64,000 nt of DNA, from the NCBI GenBank assembly GCA_023548195.1, contig JAJHZJ010000009.1:6904215-6968214 (forward strand), written 5' to 3'. Below are positions 1-11,059 of the stretch, piece after piece. A model generated the notes under the pieces. That model had not been told where the DNA came from. It saw only the letters and a list, made by a program, of their open reading frames with translations, and ran no database searches. A program made the position numbers and the translations under genes. The stretch is from Bettongia penicillata ogilbyi (Eukaryota > Chordata > Mammalia > Diprotodontia > Potoroidae). How positions within the stretch are numbered: position 1 is the first letter of the stretch; each line of letters begins with the position of its first letter.

Positions 1-47
1 ACAAAGTCAAGTGCAAGTCATGTCATCATTTTTGTGATGGCATTCTT
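1..47 (+). mobile_element. RTE-tailed SINE, 3' tail fragment
   Basis: The first bases match the 3' tail of the marsupial tRNA-headed SINE that ends in RTE-derived sequence; the same tail is complete, on the other strand, near 2.1 kb. The head lies outside the window. Confidence 0.7.
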
Positions 48-71
48 CTTCTCTATAAAACTATAGAGAAG
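48..71. repeat. Perfect 10-bp inverted repeat with 4-base loop
   Basis: CTTCTCTATA is followed by the loop AAAC and then its exact reverse complement TATAGAGAAG. It sits at the edge of a SINE tail, and no function is indicated. Confidence 0.9.
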
Positions 72-194
72 TGCTAGTTGGGATGAGTATTACAATCTCG
101 TGTTTTCTGAGTTTGGGATGACTTCAGCAGCAGTAAGGCAGTGGGCAGAAGGTAGTCAGCAGTGAGTTTTGATCACAAAAACAGTTATATATTG

Positions 195-290
195 CTTTAG
201 AATTTGTAAAGCACTTTACCTTATTTGGCCGACCCTATGAGGAAGGTACTTCTAGACATCATTATAATTATTTTGCAGATGAGCAAATGG
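195..290 (-). mobile_element. MIR/MON1 CORE-SINE fragment
   Basis: Contains the reversed CORE pattern: AAAGCACTTTACC, then CCCTATGAGGAAGGT, then a degenerate version of the usual 'cattttacagatgag' stretch. Old and diverged. Confidence 0.5.
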
Positions 291-329
291 AAGCTGGTTC
301 ACTTGCCTGTAATTTCAATCACAAACACC

Positions 330-455
330 TGTGTGGCTTGGGCAACATCATTTAACTCATTTGGGTGTCACTTTCCTCCCCTGTAAAGAGATGGCTTTGA
401 GGGACATAGGCTTTAAGGTCCCCCTTCAGCTCCTATATTTAGATAGCCTGTAGCC
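330..455 (+). mobile_element. THER1-like CORE-SINE, 3' half
   Basis: Reads like the THER1 3' half: a 'tgtgtgaccttgggcaag'-type segment, a 'cctcatctgtaaa'-type segment, then TTTAAGGTCCCCCTTCAGCTC. Confidence 0.55.
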
Positions 456-2017
456 CATGTTAACGAACAGTAAGGGTTTAAAGCTATATCATAGGCTAAA
501 TGGCTGTGGCATTTTCCATGCTTTGGAGAGAAGGTTTTGTGAAGGTTACAGTGAAGCGTTTGTGAGGCTTTGTAGTTCTGGAATTGCAAACACAGATAAC
601 ACTCTTTAATCTATCCTGGAACCAGGCACTGAAATTTAAGATTGACTGATTCCAGTTATAGATAATGGAGCCAGAAACAACTTCAAATTTCAGCCACTTT
701 GAACTCTGGGTGGGTTGTCTTTTTTTTTTTTTTTAAGGAGAAGGGGGGGAAGCTTGTATATTGTCATCACCTCTTATTCTTTCTCCAGCTCTTGAATGTT
801 GGAAGTGTGTTACTAATATGAATGGACTCAAGCTGACCAGTTGTTTTCATCCAATCAAAGGAAGTTTTCCCTAACCTTTCAGCTGCTGCTACTTGCAGAT
901 GGTATGGTTTGCTCAAATGATAAGTAATTCATAATTTGGACAACATTTCTTCCTGATGTGATCTCCTACAAAGGACTGAATCCAATGGGCACTGGAGTTG
1001 AGCTCAATTAAACTTATTTATTGAGGAATGACTCATTTTCTATCCTCCTTTACCCCTGAGCTATGATCATTTATTTCTAGTGCAAATATTTTGCAGTGGT
1101 GCTGGGATACTCTGGTACATGTCTAGTGGTAGTGGAAAATAGCACTGGGCATTGAAGTGGGATGACTGGTAGAATTTGTACTATTGATGGAACTGTCCTT
1201 TGTATCTGAAACTTCCCAATGATCCCAGTCTAACCTTTTTCATCTAGAGGGGACTTGAGATGTCAGTCCAATTTTCAGCCCCTTTAGAAGGTTGCCTGGG
1301 ACAAGACTGTGGGGGCTGTAGTCATGGAAACTCTCTTGGTCTGAAAGGCGTGTGGAACAGGACTGGTACCTAGGAGCTAAGTTCTTTGCTGCCTTCCTGC
1401 CATTCTTTTGAACAATTCCAGAGTAAGGATTATTGCTGGATGAATGATTGTGAATGACTGCTCAATTAGCTGTACATTAGCTGGGTTGTGGGATATGCCA
1501 AGAAGCCTGGTGACTCTGATACCAGGATGAATTTGCCAAGTCAAGCCTGGGATCCTGTGAAGGTGCTAGAATATGGAACTACTCCCAAGAAATTGATGTT
1601 GCTTATTTTACTTCAATGTAGCTCTTGGGGGAGGAGTAGTTGCTAACATATGCATAGACTGGTGTGGAGATATTGGGTACCATTGGCAAATACAGGTTTG
1701 TATAGCAATCAAGATTCTTGCTTTTCATTTCTGTGAAACTTGATACTGGCTATGTGAAGGCTTGAAATGTAGAGTTGGGCGTCATCTGCATAGAGAAGAT
1801 GATTATAGTTGTAGGAGCTTATAAGATAATCGAAAGAGAGAGTATATATATATAGAGAAAAGAATAGGGCCCAGGAGCAAGAAGATAAATCATTTTGCTT
1901 CTCTGCTGAGACTCAGTTTCCTTTCCCTTATAAAATGATGACAATAAAGCTTCCTCTACTTATAACACATGGTAGTTAAATAATGATAATAGCATTTATA
2001 TGACTCTTTATAGTTTA
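456..2017. other. Unassigned non-coding stretch
   Basis: No gene or recognisable repeat, apart from a T run of about 14 near 721 and a short CORE-SINE-like piece at the right edge. All frames are closed at short intervals. Confidence 0.5.
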
Positions 2018-2028
2018 TGAAGGAAGGG

Positions 2029-2348
2029 TTGTGTGTGTGTTTGTCCTTTATTGTTGAAGAAGACCATGCCATCAGAGAAATAATGACATGACTTGCACTT
2101 GACTTTGTCTTGAGTGAGGGAGGGCTGTGCAGGTCACCAGCTTCACTTCTCCTCTAGAACCACCTGAATCCAGCGACCAGATATTCATCAAGATGACTGG
2201 AGATGACCCAGGATGAGGCAGTTGGGGTTATGTGACTTGCACAAGGTCCCACAGCTAGTGAGTGTCAAGTGTCTGAGGTGAGATTTGAACTTAGGCCCTC
2301 CTGACTCCTGCACTGGTGCTCTATCCACTGTACTACCTAGCTGCCCCT
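2029..2348 (-). mobile_element. tRNA-headed, RTE-tailed SINE, near full length
   Basis: Read on the minus strand it starts with the head GGGGCAGCTAGGTAGTACAG, passes through the GAGTCAGGAGG and CTAGCTGTGGGACC blocks, and ends in the RTE-like tail (CAAGTGCAAGTCATGTC, then GGACAAACACAC). An 11-bp flanking direct repeat with one mismatch (TGAAGGAAGGG at 2018-2028, TGAAAGAAGGG at 2349-2359) is a plausible target-site duplication. Confidence 0.85.
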
Positions 2349-2349
2349 T

Positions 2350-2480
2350 GAAAGAAGGGAAGAAAGGAAGGAAGAAGAGAGGGAAGAAGGGGGGAAAAGG
2401 GGGAGGAAAAGAAGAAGGAAGGGGAAGGAATGGAGGCAGGAAAGTGGGGAGGAAAGAAGGGAGAAAAGGAGGGAGGAAGG
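2350..2480 (+). repeat. Polypurine (GGAA/GAAA-type) tract
   Basis: About 130 bases almost wholly of A and G, with irregular GGAA, GAAG and GGGA units. It directly follows a SINE and precedes a CORE-SINE. Open frames across it are compositional artefacts. Confidence 0.95.
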
Positions 2481-2481
2481 A

Positions 2482-2735
2482 TTTATACAGCACCTACTAC
2501 AAATCAGGCACTGTGCTAAAAGCTTTACAAATATTATCTCAGTTGAAACTTAGAACAACCCTTGAAAAATTTGCTAATATTATCATCCCCATTTTACAGC
2601 TGAGAAAACTGTGGCAGATAGGGGTTGTGTGACTTCCCCAGGGTTCCCCAGCTAGGAAGTGTCCAAAGCTAGGTTTATACTCAGGTCTTTCTGACTCCAC
2701 CCAGTGCTCTGTTCATTGAGCCATCCAGCTACCAA
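2482..2735 (-). mobile_element. MON1-type CORE-SINE, near full length
   Basis: Shows in reverse the 'tgccaggcactgtgctaa' tail, the CORE 'cattttacagctgagaaaact', and a degenerate tRNA head ending in 'gagccatccagctacc'. Confidence 0.75.
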
Positions 2736-2744
2736 TAGTCCTTT

Positions 2745-2865
2745 GCACATATTTGATCATTTGATCCTTAAAACAACCCTGTGAAGCTAGTGCTATTGCT
2801 CTCTTTGAGCACATCATCAATGCTTAACAAATACATGTTGACTAACTCATTTGATAGATTAAGAA
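2745..2865. mobile_element. CORE-SINE scrap plus L2 tail scrap
   Basis: TTGATCCTTAAAACAACCCTG is a reversed CORE piece. AATGCTTAACAAATACATG resembles the L2 terminal 'gcttaataaatgcttg'. Confidence 0.4.
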
Positions 2866-2904
2866 GTTCATCCTCCCCATCCTTCAAAAGACTCAGTTTT
2901 CATG

Positions 2905-4340
2905 CAAGATAGAGAATTCTTTCTGGCTGCTTGTAGCATTTTTTTCTATGTTGCTGAGAGTTTTCATGAGGGTTCTTTCAGGAGGCAGACGGCATGTTCT
3001 TTCAGTTTTTCTACTTTACCATCTAGTTCTAGGAAACCTAGGCAATTATTTGTTTTTTTATCATAGCATTCATATAGTCTAGTAATCCTCAATTTTTTTT
3101 CCTTTTCTATCAATTTTTGAGGTCAATCATTTTTTGCTATGAGATGCTTTACATTTTCTTCTATTTTTTTGGCCTTTTGACTTCATTTGAATATTTCTTG
3201 TTTCATGAAGTCATTGGCTTTTCTATGGTCCATTTGAATTTTCAGGGAGTTTATGGCTCAAAGTTTTGTACCTTTTTTGTCAAGCTATTAATTCCATTTC
3301 TAATTCTTTCTTCCATAGCTCTCATTTCTTTTCCAATTTTTTCCTCAGATGTTCTCATTCCATTTTATATATCTTCATATCTTCCAGGAATTTTAATTAA
3401 GTTTGGGCCTATGCTGTGTTTTTCTCTGAGATAATACTTGTAGATACTAAGGCACTGTGTCTTGAGCATCCCTGCCGCCAATTCATTATGGTGCGATTCT
3501 TTATTTGCTTGCCCATTCTCTAGCCTAATTCTGGTCTCTGCATGTAAATGTTGGAGAGCAGATCTGAGATGACTCTTTCCGCTTCTTTCTTGAGATTTTG
3601 AGTGTTGTGTTAGTTTAGGATCTCAGGGACAGGCTGAGGACTTGTAGGATTTTAGTGTTCCCAAAATGGTCTGATCCAGAGCAAAGTTCAGTTGCTGTCC
3701 CCCTGGTCTGAGCTCTGCAAGTACCTGACCTGGGTTTGGGTCTGAGCAAGAGTAGACTGCTGCTGGACTCTGTCCTTAGCAGTTGGCCAGAAAGCTCTGT
3801 TGGCTCAGAGTGGCAGAACTGAAGACTCTCCTTAGGTCTGAAATTCCCCGTCTAGTTGGTTATTCCTCTCCAGGCTAGGCTGAAAGTGCAACCTTGCTTT
3901 GCCTAAAATATGAGTCATACGTTGACTGCAAGCTTCTGAATTTCTCCCTTGCTCAGTACACCACTCAGGGTCTCCCAACTCAGGAAAGTCACCATATGTG
4001 TAGGTTCCCTTTTCAGTCTACCCTGGATCTGTGACCTAGGACTGTATAGTAGGTGACAGAGTTGTCATTTGGCACTTGTCTTCCTCTCAGTGCTCTTCTC
4101 TGGGTCTGGCATTATCCCAGCATGAGTCTCAAACTTCTTCTTTGCTCTGGAGTACCTCTCTCTGGGTACTCACATGCTCCAGTGTCCTCATGGTCTGACC
4201 AGTGTCTGCAGACTTCCCAGTCTATCTCCCTAAACCAGGTTGCACTGGGTTTCCCCAACAGAATTTGGTCTGGTCCAGTTTCTAGATTTGCTAGGAGGCA
4301 TTTGTGGAGAAGAGCTTACCTATATTGCTTCTTATCACCC
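2905..4340 (-). mobile_element. Old L1 5' half: ORF1 remnant and 5' UTR, ORF2 side missing
   Basis: The left third reads in reverse like L1 ORF1. The CTD and RRM edges align by eye with the intact ORF1 near 58 kb (a 'tctggctgcttg' block, a 'ctagttctaggaaacctaggcaatt' block), and the coiled-coil part is A-rich on the minus strand with frames such as CTCATTTCTTTTCCAA. The right two thirds (about 3470-4340) are GC-richer and correspond in position to the long L1 5' UTR. Many stops and indels show it is dead. The element stops inside the ORF1 C-terminal domain, so ORF2 and the 3' end are absent, the reverse of usual 5' truncation. Whether the parent was a full L1 or an ORF1-only element cannot be told. 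Confidence 0.65.
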
Positions 4341-4344
4341 CTTC

Positions 4345-4615
4345 TTCATAAATATAATTTATAATGAGATGATTTCCATCACTCAATTCTTAAATCATTT
4401 ACAAACATCAATTTAACTTACTAATACTTGTGATCTTTGTTCAATGGCCAACTCTGCTGGAGAAATTGACACAGCAGATCCCTAGTGACGTTTCCCTATA
4501 AATGAAATTAAAAGACAAAAAAAAAAATACTTCAACTCAATGAATGGATGACTTATGGGTTCTTTTTGAAGAGACAAATAAAGGGATTGGAGGAAGTGAT
4601 TTCATGAAGTGTACA
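4345..4615. other. Unassigned non-coding stretch
   Basis: Nothing recognised. Includes an A-rich run near 4516. Confidence 0.5.
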
Positions 4616-4617
4616 AA

Positions 4618-4738
4618 TCAACCAACCAACAAACATTTATTAAGCACCTATTATGTGCCAGTCACTGTTCTAGGACTTAAGGGTACAAAGACAGTAAGTG
4701 AAACAATTTCTACTCACAAGGAACTCAGGCAGTAGGAA
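4618..4738 (-). mobile_element. L2 3' end
   Basis: AACAAACATTTATTAAGCACC and TATGTGCCAGTCACTGTTC are the reversed terminal L2 sequence, followed by the reversed 'aaggaactc' segment. Confidence 0.7.
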
Positions 4739-4744
4739 ACATCA

Positions 4745-4925
4745 GATCATAGATCACAGGAAGAGGATTTAGCGGCCATCAAATCCATCCCCCTCATTTA
4801 CAGGACCCAGAGAGGTTAAGTGACTTTCTCCAGATCACACAGATAGTAAATGTTTTAGGCAGCATTTGATCCTAATTTCCCCTGCTCCAAGTCCAGTGCT
4901 GGAGCCACTATAGTATACTGCCTTA
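4745..4925 (-). mobile_element. THER1/MIR CORE-SINE
   Basis: Reversed CORE-SINE: 'catcaaatccatccccctcattt', 'gagaggttaagtgac', 'cacacagatagtaa', then 'agtccagtgctggagccacta' at the head end. Confidence 0.65.
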
Positions 4926-5490
4926 TACATCAATGTATACTGCAGGGGACTGAAGAGGAGTACTATGAAAGATCTAAGGAGATTCTCCCAACTACATTAA
5001 CCTGTATTTTGACATTTGGAACATTTGGAGATTCCAACATGGAAAAGTAGCCAGTGGAAGATGATGAAAATTATGGTTGATAATGAAGGAATGGAAGAAG
5101 CCAAATGGTTCCAGACTACACGGAAACCTCATTGCTATACATCACAAATACATTCTTTAAGAAGAGAGTCAGAAAGCACTGGTTGTGATGATTGCCAAAT
5201 GGCATTGTAAAATTCAAAACTGACAATGATGGAAAAAGACAGGAAATAACTGATTATAGCTATAACAGTCACTTCAGAATCAGCCTTCCAGGTGCAGTCA
5301 GCTTGTTCATTGCTCAGAGCCAGAAGAAAGGGTAAAGAGAAGACCCTGTATATGATTATAACAGTTCTTATCTGACCTTTTAAAAATTAGTTGTGATTTC
5401 TCAATTGGAAAATGAATAAGAGTAAACACACTGATAGATGCTATCAACATTTCTTGGGATGCTTAACTCACTACATATGTGTATAGTCTG
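4926..5490. other. Unassigned non-coding stretch
   Basis: No family recognised and no long frame. Confidence 0.5.
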
Positions 5491-5493
5491 GGA

Positions 5494-5580
5494 TTCCCTT
5501 CCCTTCCCTTCCCTTCCCTTCCCTTCCCTTCCCTTCCCTTCCCTTCCCTTCCCTTCCCTTCCCTTCCCTTCCCTTCCCTT
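5494..5580 (+). repeat. (TTCCC)n microsatellite, about 17 units
   Basis: Essentially perfect pentanucleotide array; length variation between individuals is likely. Confidence 0.98.
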
Positions 5581-5649
5581 TCTCCTTCCTTCTCTCAGCT
5601 CAGAAGCTACTTCCTACATGAGATCTTTCCTGAGCTCCTCATTTTATAG

Positions 5650-5875
5650 GGGCACAAGACTATAGAGCTGTAGAAGGAACTTCAAGAACTGGAAGGAATC
5701 TTAGAAATGCTTTAGACTAATGCCTCCCTTTCCCCATTTTACAAATAAGGAAATGGAAATATTGAGAAATTAGGTGATTTGGCCATAGTCACACAGACAT
5801 CAAGTGTCATAGCCAATATTCAAATTCATATCCTGTAGGTTCCAAGTTCACTACTCTTTACACCATTGTTTTGCC
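5650..5875 (-). mobile_element. THER1/MIR CORE-SINE
   Basis: Reversed elements: 'tagagctgtagaaggaacttc', 'cccattttacaaataagg', 'gccatagtcacacag', 'tctttacaccattg'. Confidence 0.6.
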
Positions 5876-5947
5876 TCCGCATTTTCCTAAAATTCTTTTC
5901 ATTTCCTTTGTATGTAATTTTCATGTATTTGTCTGTGTGTATATTGG

Positions 5948-6186
5948 GTCTAGGCAGGTAGGTGGTGCAGTGTATAGAATACCAGGCTTGGGATCAGGAA
6001 AATGTGAGTTTATATCCAAATTCAGATATTTACTAGCTGTGATCCTGGGTAGATCACTTAATCCCTATTTAAAATGGGGACACACTGGAGAAGGAAATGG
6101 CAAGCTACTCCAGGATCTTTGCCAAGAAAACTCCATGGACTTGTCCATGGGTTCATGAAGAGTCAGACACAGCAGAACAACAATGA
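5948..6186 (+). mobile_element. RTE-tailed tRNA SINE
   Basis: Head AGGCAGGTAGGTGGTGCAG, box B-like region GAGTTTATATCC, then the diagnostic tail GAGAAGGAAATGGCAAGC, ATCTTTGCCAAGAAAAC and GAGTCAGACACAGC with an AACAACAA end. Confidence 0.85.
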
Positions 6187-6194
6187 CAAAATAT

Positions 6195-6320
6195 TGTATC
6201 TATGCCATGTAATGTAGAGTATGGACTTTTTCATCTTTTATCTTTGTATCCCTGGTACCTATTAGGGTGAAAATTGATAGTAACTAATACTTACTAAATT
6301 GAATTTAATTGGATTGATAC
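6195..6320 (+). mobile_element. L2 3' end, weak
   Basis: 'ctttgtatccctggtacctat' and 'taatacttactaaattgaa' resemble a decayed L2 terminus. Confidence 0.4.
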
Positions 6321-6669
6321 AAAACAACAGCCATGATGAGAAAACTGAAAAGCCCAGAAACAGCCTCCTTCAGCAGATATTTTATTTTCTTGCCAAGTTG
6401 AGAGAAATGGCACCCAAGCGCAAAGTGATTTGGAGTATAAGCTCAGCTACAAAACATTATAGAAGGAGTTAAATAAGACTATAGGAAGAATTTATCACAA
6501 AATAAGAAAAAGCAGTTGATGAGAAAATGATCTTTCAGAGAATCTTGAAAGGATTTGTGGGTAAAACTGGAAGAAGCCCAACAAAGAGACATGAAATGCA
6601 ATAGCTCCAGTATTTTTTATATTGATGCCTGTTTTCATAAGTAATAGTAGGGGTACCATATTGGTGTCT

Positions 6670-7191
6670 TTTTTCAAGAATTTATTTATTTTTGGTTTAC
6701 AACATTCAGTTCCACAAAATTTTGGGAATTAAATTTTCTCCCCCTCCCTCCCATTTCCCTTCCCCAAGGTGGCATACATTCTGATATAGGCTCTACATAT
6801 ACATTCATATTATACATATTTTCAATTTAGTCATGTTGTAAAGAAGAATTATAACCAATGGAATGAGCTGTGAGAAAGAAGAAACAAAGCAAAACAAAAT
6901 AAAATAGAGAGAGCAAATAGTATGCTTCAATCCGCATTCAGACTCTCTAATTCTTTCTCTGGATATGGATCACATTTTCCATCATGAGTTTTTTGGAGTT
7001 TTCTTAGAACCTTGCATTGCTGAGAAGAGCCAAGTCTATCAGTTAGTCGTCCCACAATGTGGTTGTAACTGTGTATAATGTTCTCCTGGTTCTGCTCATT
7101 TCACTCAGCATCAGTTCATATAAATCTTTCTCAAGTTTTTTTGAAGTCTCTTGCTCATCATTTCTTATAGTACAATAGTATTCCGTTATAT
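6670..7191 (-). mobile_element. L1 3' end (ORF2 C-terminus and 3' UTR)
   Basis: On the minus strand the frame ending at 7043 gives ...LMLSEMSRTRRTLYTVTTT and a short tail to a stop. The DNA beneath it (ACTGATGCTGAGTGAAATGA and what follows) is the C-terminal ORF2 sequence also seen, degenerate, in the other L1 3' ends here. The 3' UTR and A-rich tail follow leftward. CATATTGGTGTCT (6657-6669) and CATATTGGTTTCT (7192-7204) form a 13-bp target-site duplication with one mismatch, so this is a short, heavily 5'-truncated insertion. Confidence 0.87.
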
Positions 7192-7204
7192 CATATTGGT
7201 TTCT

Positions 7205-8676
7205 AATAAATGCTAACTGGTATGCAGGACCTAACCTGCTAGTTTGAGAATGCATTGGAGTAAATAAGTAAAGTAGGTGTTCCCACAGAGGCATAAGGTG
7301 TGAAGTGATATGACCACCAATGTTGGGTGTTACAGAAGAAATAAGAAGGAAAGTCATACATATAAAAGCCAGTAGCTTCTGAGGGTCATAACAATATATA
7401 GGAATATGGAAACAGTTGGGCAAAGTAAGCAGGACAAATAGCCATGGAGAACATGAGTTAGGGCAATCTGGCAATACCATGCTGTGTATGGATGCCATAC
7501 AACCAAGAGTAGAGAATGGTGCAGAGCAGGTATGTGGACCCCAGAGCAAGCCAAAGAGGAGGAAAGCAGGTCATGAGACTGGACATGAAGCCTCCATTGT
7601 GACCCCTGACTTCCTTCATGCTGTTAGTACTTTCACAATTAATGTTGGGAATTTGATTTTTGTGGGAAGGGGGAATGACTTTCTGGAGAATAGAAAAGAA
7701 AACTAACAATATTCTTCCTGTTAACAAGTTTAATTTCTATTCATGTACTTTGTAAAAAAAAAAAAAGATATGCTCTCTGTTTAAAAGTTTATTAGGAATT
7801 TATTTTCTGTAGGGGTGGAAGGACTGAATACCACTAGGGGAGAGAGTTAGAAACAATCCAAATATAGATGTTTCAGAGAAGCTTCTGAGTCAGAGCAAAA
7901 GTGAACCAATTGTATTTAGAAAAACATTGAACCTAATTCATCTGTCTCCAATCAACACACAGTTTGCACTAGTAACCTTAAATTGTCCCATTAAATTTTT
8001 CAGTTATCTCATTTAGCAAGTTGTCTTTCTTTTGTATGAGTTGTGAAATGGGAAATTCTAATTTCCTGAATGACTTCAGTTCTCACTGAGAAATAATCTA
8101 CTTTCTCTATGTTGGGTTAAACCCAGTTTTTTCTTTCCATTAAGAATCTAAATGTATTGTCTAATTCTGGTAATGTTCTGCTTTATAGTCCTCTTTCTAA
8201 AATAGGAAGTTATATTTTTTAATTACATTTTTTAATTTGCCTGGTGCTTGCTCTCCTTTGATTGAAAAAGTTTCTTGAGGAAAGAGATTTCAGAAATTAG
8301 GATTTAGCAACATGGAATAGAGCCTTTTTCTTCATTGCAACAATGATAAAATTAATAGGTTGAAAAGAAATCAATATTTTCTGGTGATAGAGAGAGTGTT
8401 CTTCAAGAGGAGGAAATCAAGGAAGTGAGGGGTAAAGGAGGGGGGAAAGGGGAGATATTGGTATGTAGTTTACTGACAGAGACCACAGCAACGTTATTTG
8501 AGAATTTGAATTTATAATATTCATCCTCAAGTTCTGAAGCTCACTAACATTCCTGAACTCTCACCTTCCCACATTTCAAGAGCTATGCTCCTCCATGCTT
8601 CACCCCATCTCAATTTCTAGATGAAACTGACAAAATCTATAGAACCAAATCTTCCTTTATAGGAAGGAGGTAACTA
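7205..8676. other. Unassigned non-coding stretch
   Basis: No repeat family or gene recognised. There is an A run near 7755 and overlapping short frames around 7350-7730 on both strands without codon-like signal or known motifs. Confidence 0.5.
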
Positions 8677-8679
8677 AGT

Positions 8680-8915
8680 GTTCCAGTGGATAGTGCTTTA
8701 GTGCCTGGCCTAGAGTCAAGAAGGTTCATTTTCCTGAGTTCACATCTGCTAGCTGTGTGACACTGGATAAGTCACTTAACTGTGTTTACTTCAGTTTCTT
8801 CATCTGTAGAATGGATTGGAGAAGGAAATGGCAAACCACTCCAGTATCTTTGCCAAGAAAATCCCAAAGGGGGTCATGAATAGTCAGACACAACTGAAAT
8901 GACTAAACAACAATT
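8680..8915 (+). mobile_element. RTE-tailed tRNA SINE
   Basis: Degenerate head ('taactaagtgttccagtgg'), 'ctagctgtgtgacactgg' block, and the full tail GAGAAGGAAATGGCAAACC ... GTCAGACACAACTGAAATG with an AACAACAA end. Confidence 0.87.
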
Positions 8916-9179
8916 TCCTTCATGGGAAGATGATTCCCCCTTCGCTCCCCATGGTGCCTCTGGACAACATGAACAAAATAAGAATAACCAGACTTCCAGG
9001 CAGCAAATATCCTTTGTTGAACACCTGCATAGATGTATTCCATCCATGGTGGGGAAACTAGAAAATATAGGAAAAACGAATTAACTTGGTCCTTACTGAT
9101 TTGGTGTATTTTCTAGTTTGAACAGGGATCCAAAGTTCCTCTCATTTTGATCTATCTTTTAAAAGCATGGGGTTGCTTA

Positions 9180-9275
9180 GCCACTCATCCCACAAAGCTA
9201 GAATTTGAACCATGACCCTCCAATTCCAAATCTAGCGTCTTTTCTACTACACTACGCTGTCTCTCAAAAAACAAA
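9180..9275 (-). mobile_element. MIR/THER1 head fragment
   Basis: Reversed head: 'agaatttgaaccatgaccctc', then 'ttctactacactacgctgtc'. Confidence 0.5.
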
Positions 9276-9611
9276 AGTGATATTGAAGACCTGAAAATAA
9301 TTTACAAGTATCAGTCATTACATAAATGTGAGGTTTTGTTATTATTGCTGTTAATAACAATACATCTATAAAAGTCTGCTATGTCGTTATCTCATGAAGG
9401 CAAACCTTTGTTCTCTGAGGCTGTGTGAAAAGCACACAAACATCAACAGATACTACTAATTGACCACAACAGGGTTCTTGAATGATATCTATGTTTCCTT
9501 CAAGAGATCAGCCTAGCAATTTAGGCTACAAAAACAGAGAATGTAGAAAACATGCTGTTTAGCTCATGACATGGAATTAAATAGGAAGACCATTGAATTA
9601 CTCCATAGGTA
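9276..9611. other. Mostly unassigned stretch
   Basis: A possible MIR 3' scrap (near 9300-9370) is the only hint of a repeat. Confidence 0.4.
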
Positions 9612-9860
9612 GAGGTGGCTAGTTAGCATGGTAGGTAGAGTGCTGGACCTGAAGTCAGGAAGCCTTGAATTCAAATACAGATGCCAGCTCTGAGATCCTG
9701 TTATCCAAGTAACTTAACCTAAATCTGTCTCAGTTTCTTCATCTGTAAAATGGGGATAGTACCATATACCTCCCAGGGCTACTGGGGCATCTAAATTAAT
9801 GTTAGTAAAGTGATTTTTCAAACTTTAAAGTGCTATATAAATGCTAAATAGGTACATATC
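9612..9860 (+). mobile_element. MON1-type CORE-SINE, near full length
   Basis: tRNA head ('ggctagttagcatggtagg'), 'ctggacctgaagtcagga', CORE 'cttcatctgtaaaatgggga', and the 'taaagtgctatataaatgc' end. Confidence 0.77.
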
Positions 9861-9861
9861 T

Positions 9862-10200
9862 TGTCCAGGTGGTGCCGCAGATGAACAAAGGACTGGGTCC
9901 AGGTTTGAACAGAAGGAGGACATCAGGATGGGTCACAATTGGGAGACTGCATAGTGTACTCAATAATGCCAAGCAGTTCACTGCCACAAACATTCTACAG
10001 TTTTTTGAAAGCACAAATGTTCTCCCAGTGATGCTCTATTGCTGTGAATCCTGGAACAGGATGAACTCAGAAGAATTGCCATTGCAGGCAGTCCCAGGGG
10101 GGCAATGGGAAGACACATTTGAGACATAAGTAGACTACAACCTATTACTGATGATGACTGCTTTGTCATGGGTGGCCTGCGATTAAGGGCACCATGTAAG
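9862..10200 (+). mobile_element. RTE-type LINE fragment (end of reverse transcriptase ORF)
   Basis: The frame opening at 9869 reads through LNRRRTSGWVTIGRLHSVL and TNVLPVMLYCCESWN. This is the conserved 'hlFnttVLPallYgsEtW' segment just downstream of the RT domain in RTE/BovB-type elements. A stop and then decayed DNA follow. Only about 330 bases remain, so it is a dead internal fragment; the tail of its SINE partners is seen elsewhere in the window. Confidence 0.65.
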
Positions 10201-10204
10201 AATA

Positions 10205-10455
10205 CTTGGTATGATTTTTATAGTGCTTTAAAGTTTGCAGGATGTTTTATATAAACTCATCTCATACCACCTTCATGATAACCCTGTTAGGTAAGTGTGA
10301 CTCTTATCCCCATTTTACAGATGGGGGAGACTGTGACTAGGCAATATTAAGTGACTTACCCAGGTCACATTGCAAAATGTCTAAGGAAGGATGTGAACTC
10401 TGGTCTTCCTGTGACCACATCCAGCCCTCTATCTACTGTACCACCCAGCTGCTTA
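10205..10455 (-). mobile_element. MON1-type CORE-SINE, near full length
   Basis: Reversed: 'tatagtgctttaaagtttgca', 'ccattttacagatggggga', 'aagtgacttacccaggtcac', and head 'ctgtaccacccagctgc'. Confidence 0.77.
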
Positions 10456-11055
10456 ATCTGAAATGGCCATAGGATGACCGTGAGAAGAGTCAGGGATAGC
10501 AGATTTATAGCCGAAGTACTGATCTGGTATCTGTGAAATATTATGAACTAGAGGATCTTCCTCGGAATATAGCCATTTGCTCAGGATCTCAGCTCTGAGC
10601 ACACAAGGACTGAGTTCAATCTTAGAAATTTCTCTCTCTTCATAATCTCTATGGCTCAGCCTTCCCACAGCGTAAGCCCCTGGAAACTTCATAATTTGGC
10701 TTATATCTCCCCAAGGGCACTGCAGCTAAGAAAGCTTTACACAAAGAATGTGTTTATTAAAGATAATATGAACACAGAAGAAACAACAAAAGAGTCCTCT
10801 TCTGGGGAGCTCCCCAGCCCCTTAGGTTCAACACCATCTTAGTCAAACTCACAGCAATCCAGCTCATAGTGAATAGTCTCCAGGACCTTGGCCAGAGATA
10901 TTGTCTCCTTGGTCTTTGCCTGTGGGGTCTACTTGCTCTCCTTGTGCTGCTTCTGTTACCATCATGATAACTGTCACACATGCCTAGACTGCCTCTTAGC
11001 CTTCTTTTGTCCTCATTCTTCTCTTTGGAGCCTTTGACTGTGTTGGTCACCCTCT
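10456..11055. other. Unassigned stretch before the L2
   Basis: No family recognised. The part next to 11060 may be further, more decayed L2. Confidence 0.4.
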
Positions 11056-11059
11056 CCTC

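Noticed and set aside
2482..2735. tRNA gene signal in SINE heads (here and in other SINEs)
   Set aside because: These are tRNA-derived SINE heads without a foldable mature tRNA or anticodon arm; none looks like a functional tRNA gene.
5494..5580. CRISPR-like or satellite array
   Set aside because: Simple pentanucleotide microsatellite without spacers.
7043..7549. 168-aa minus-strand frame
   Set aside because: Its last part is the L1 ORF2 end; the rest runs across the target-site duplication into unrelated sequence, so it is a chance fusion.
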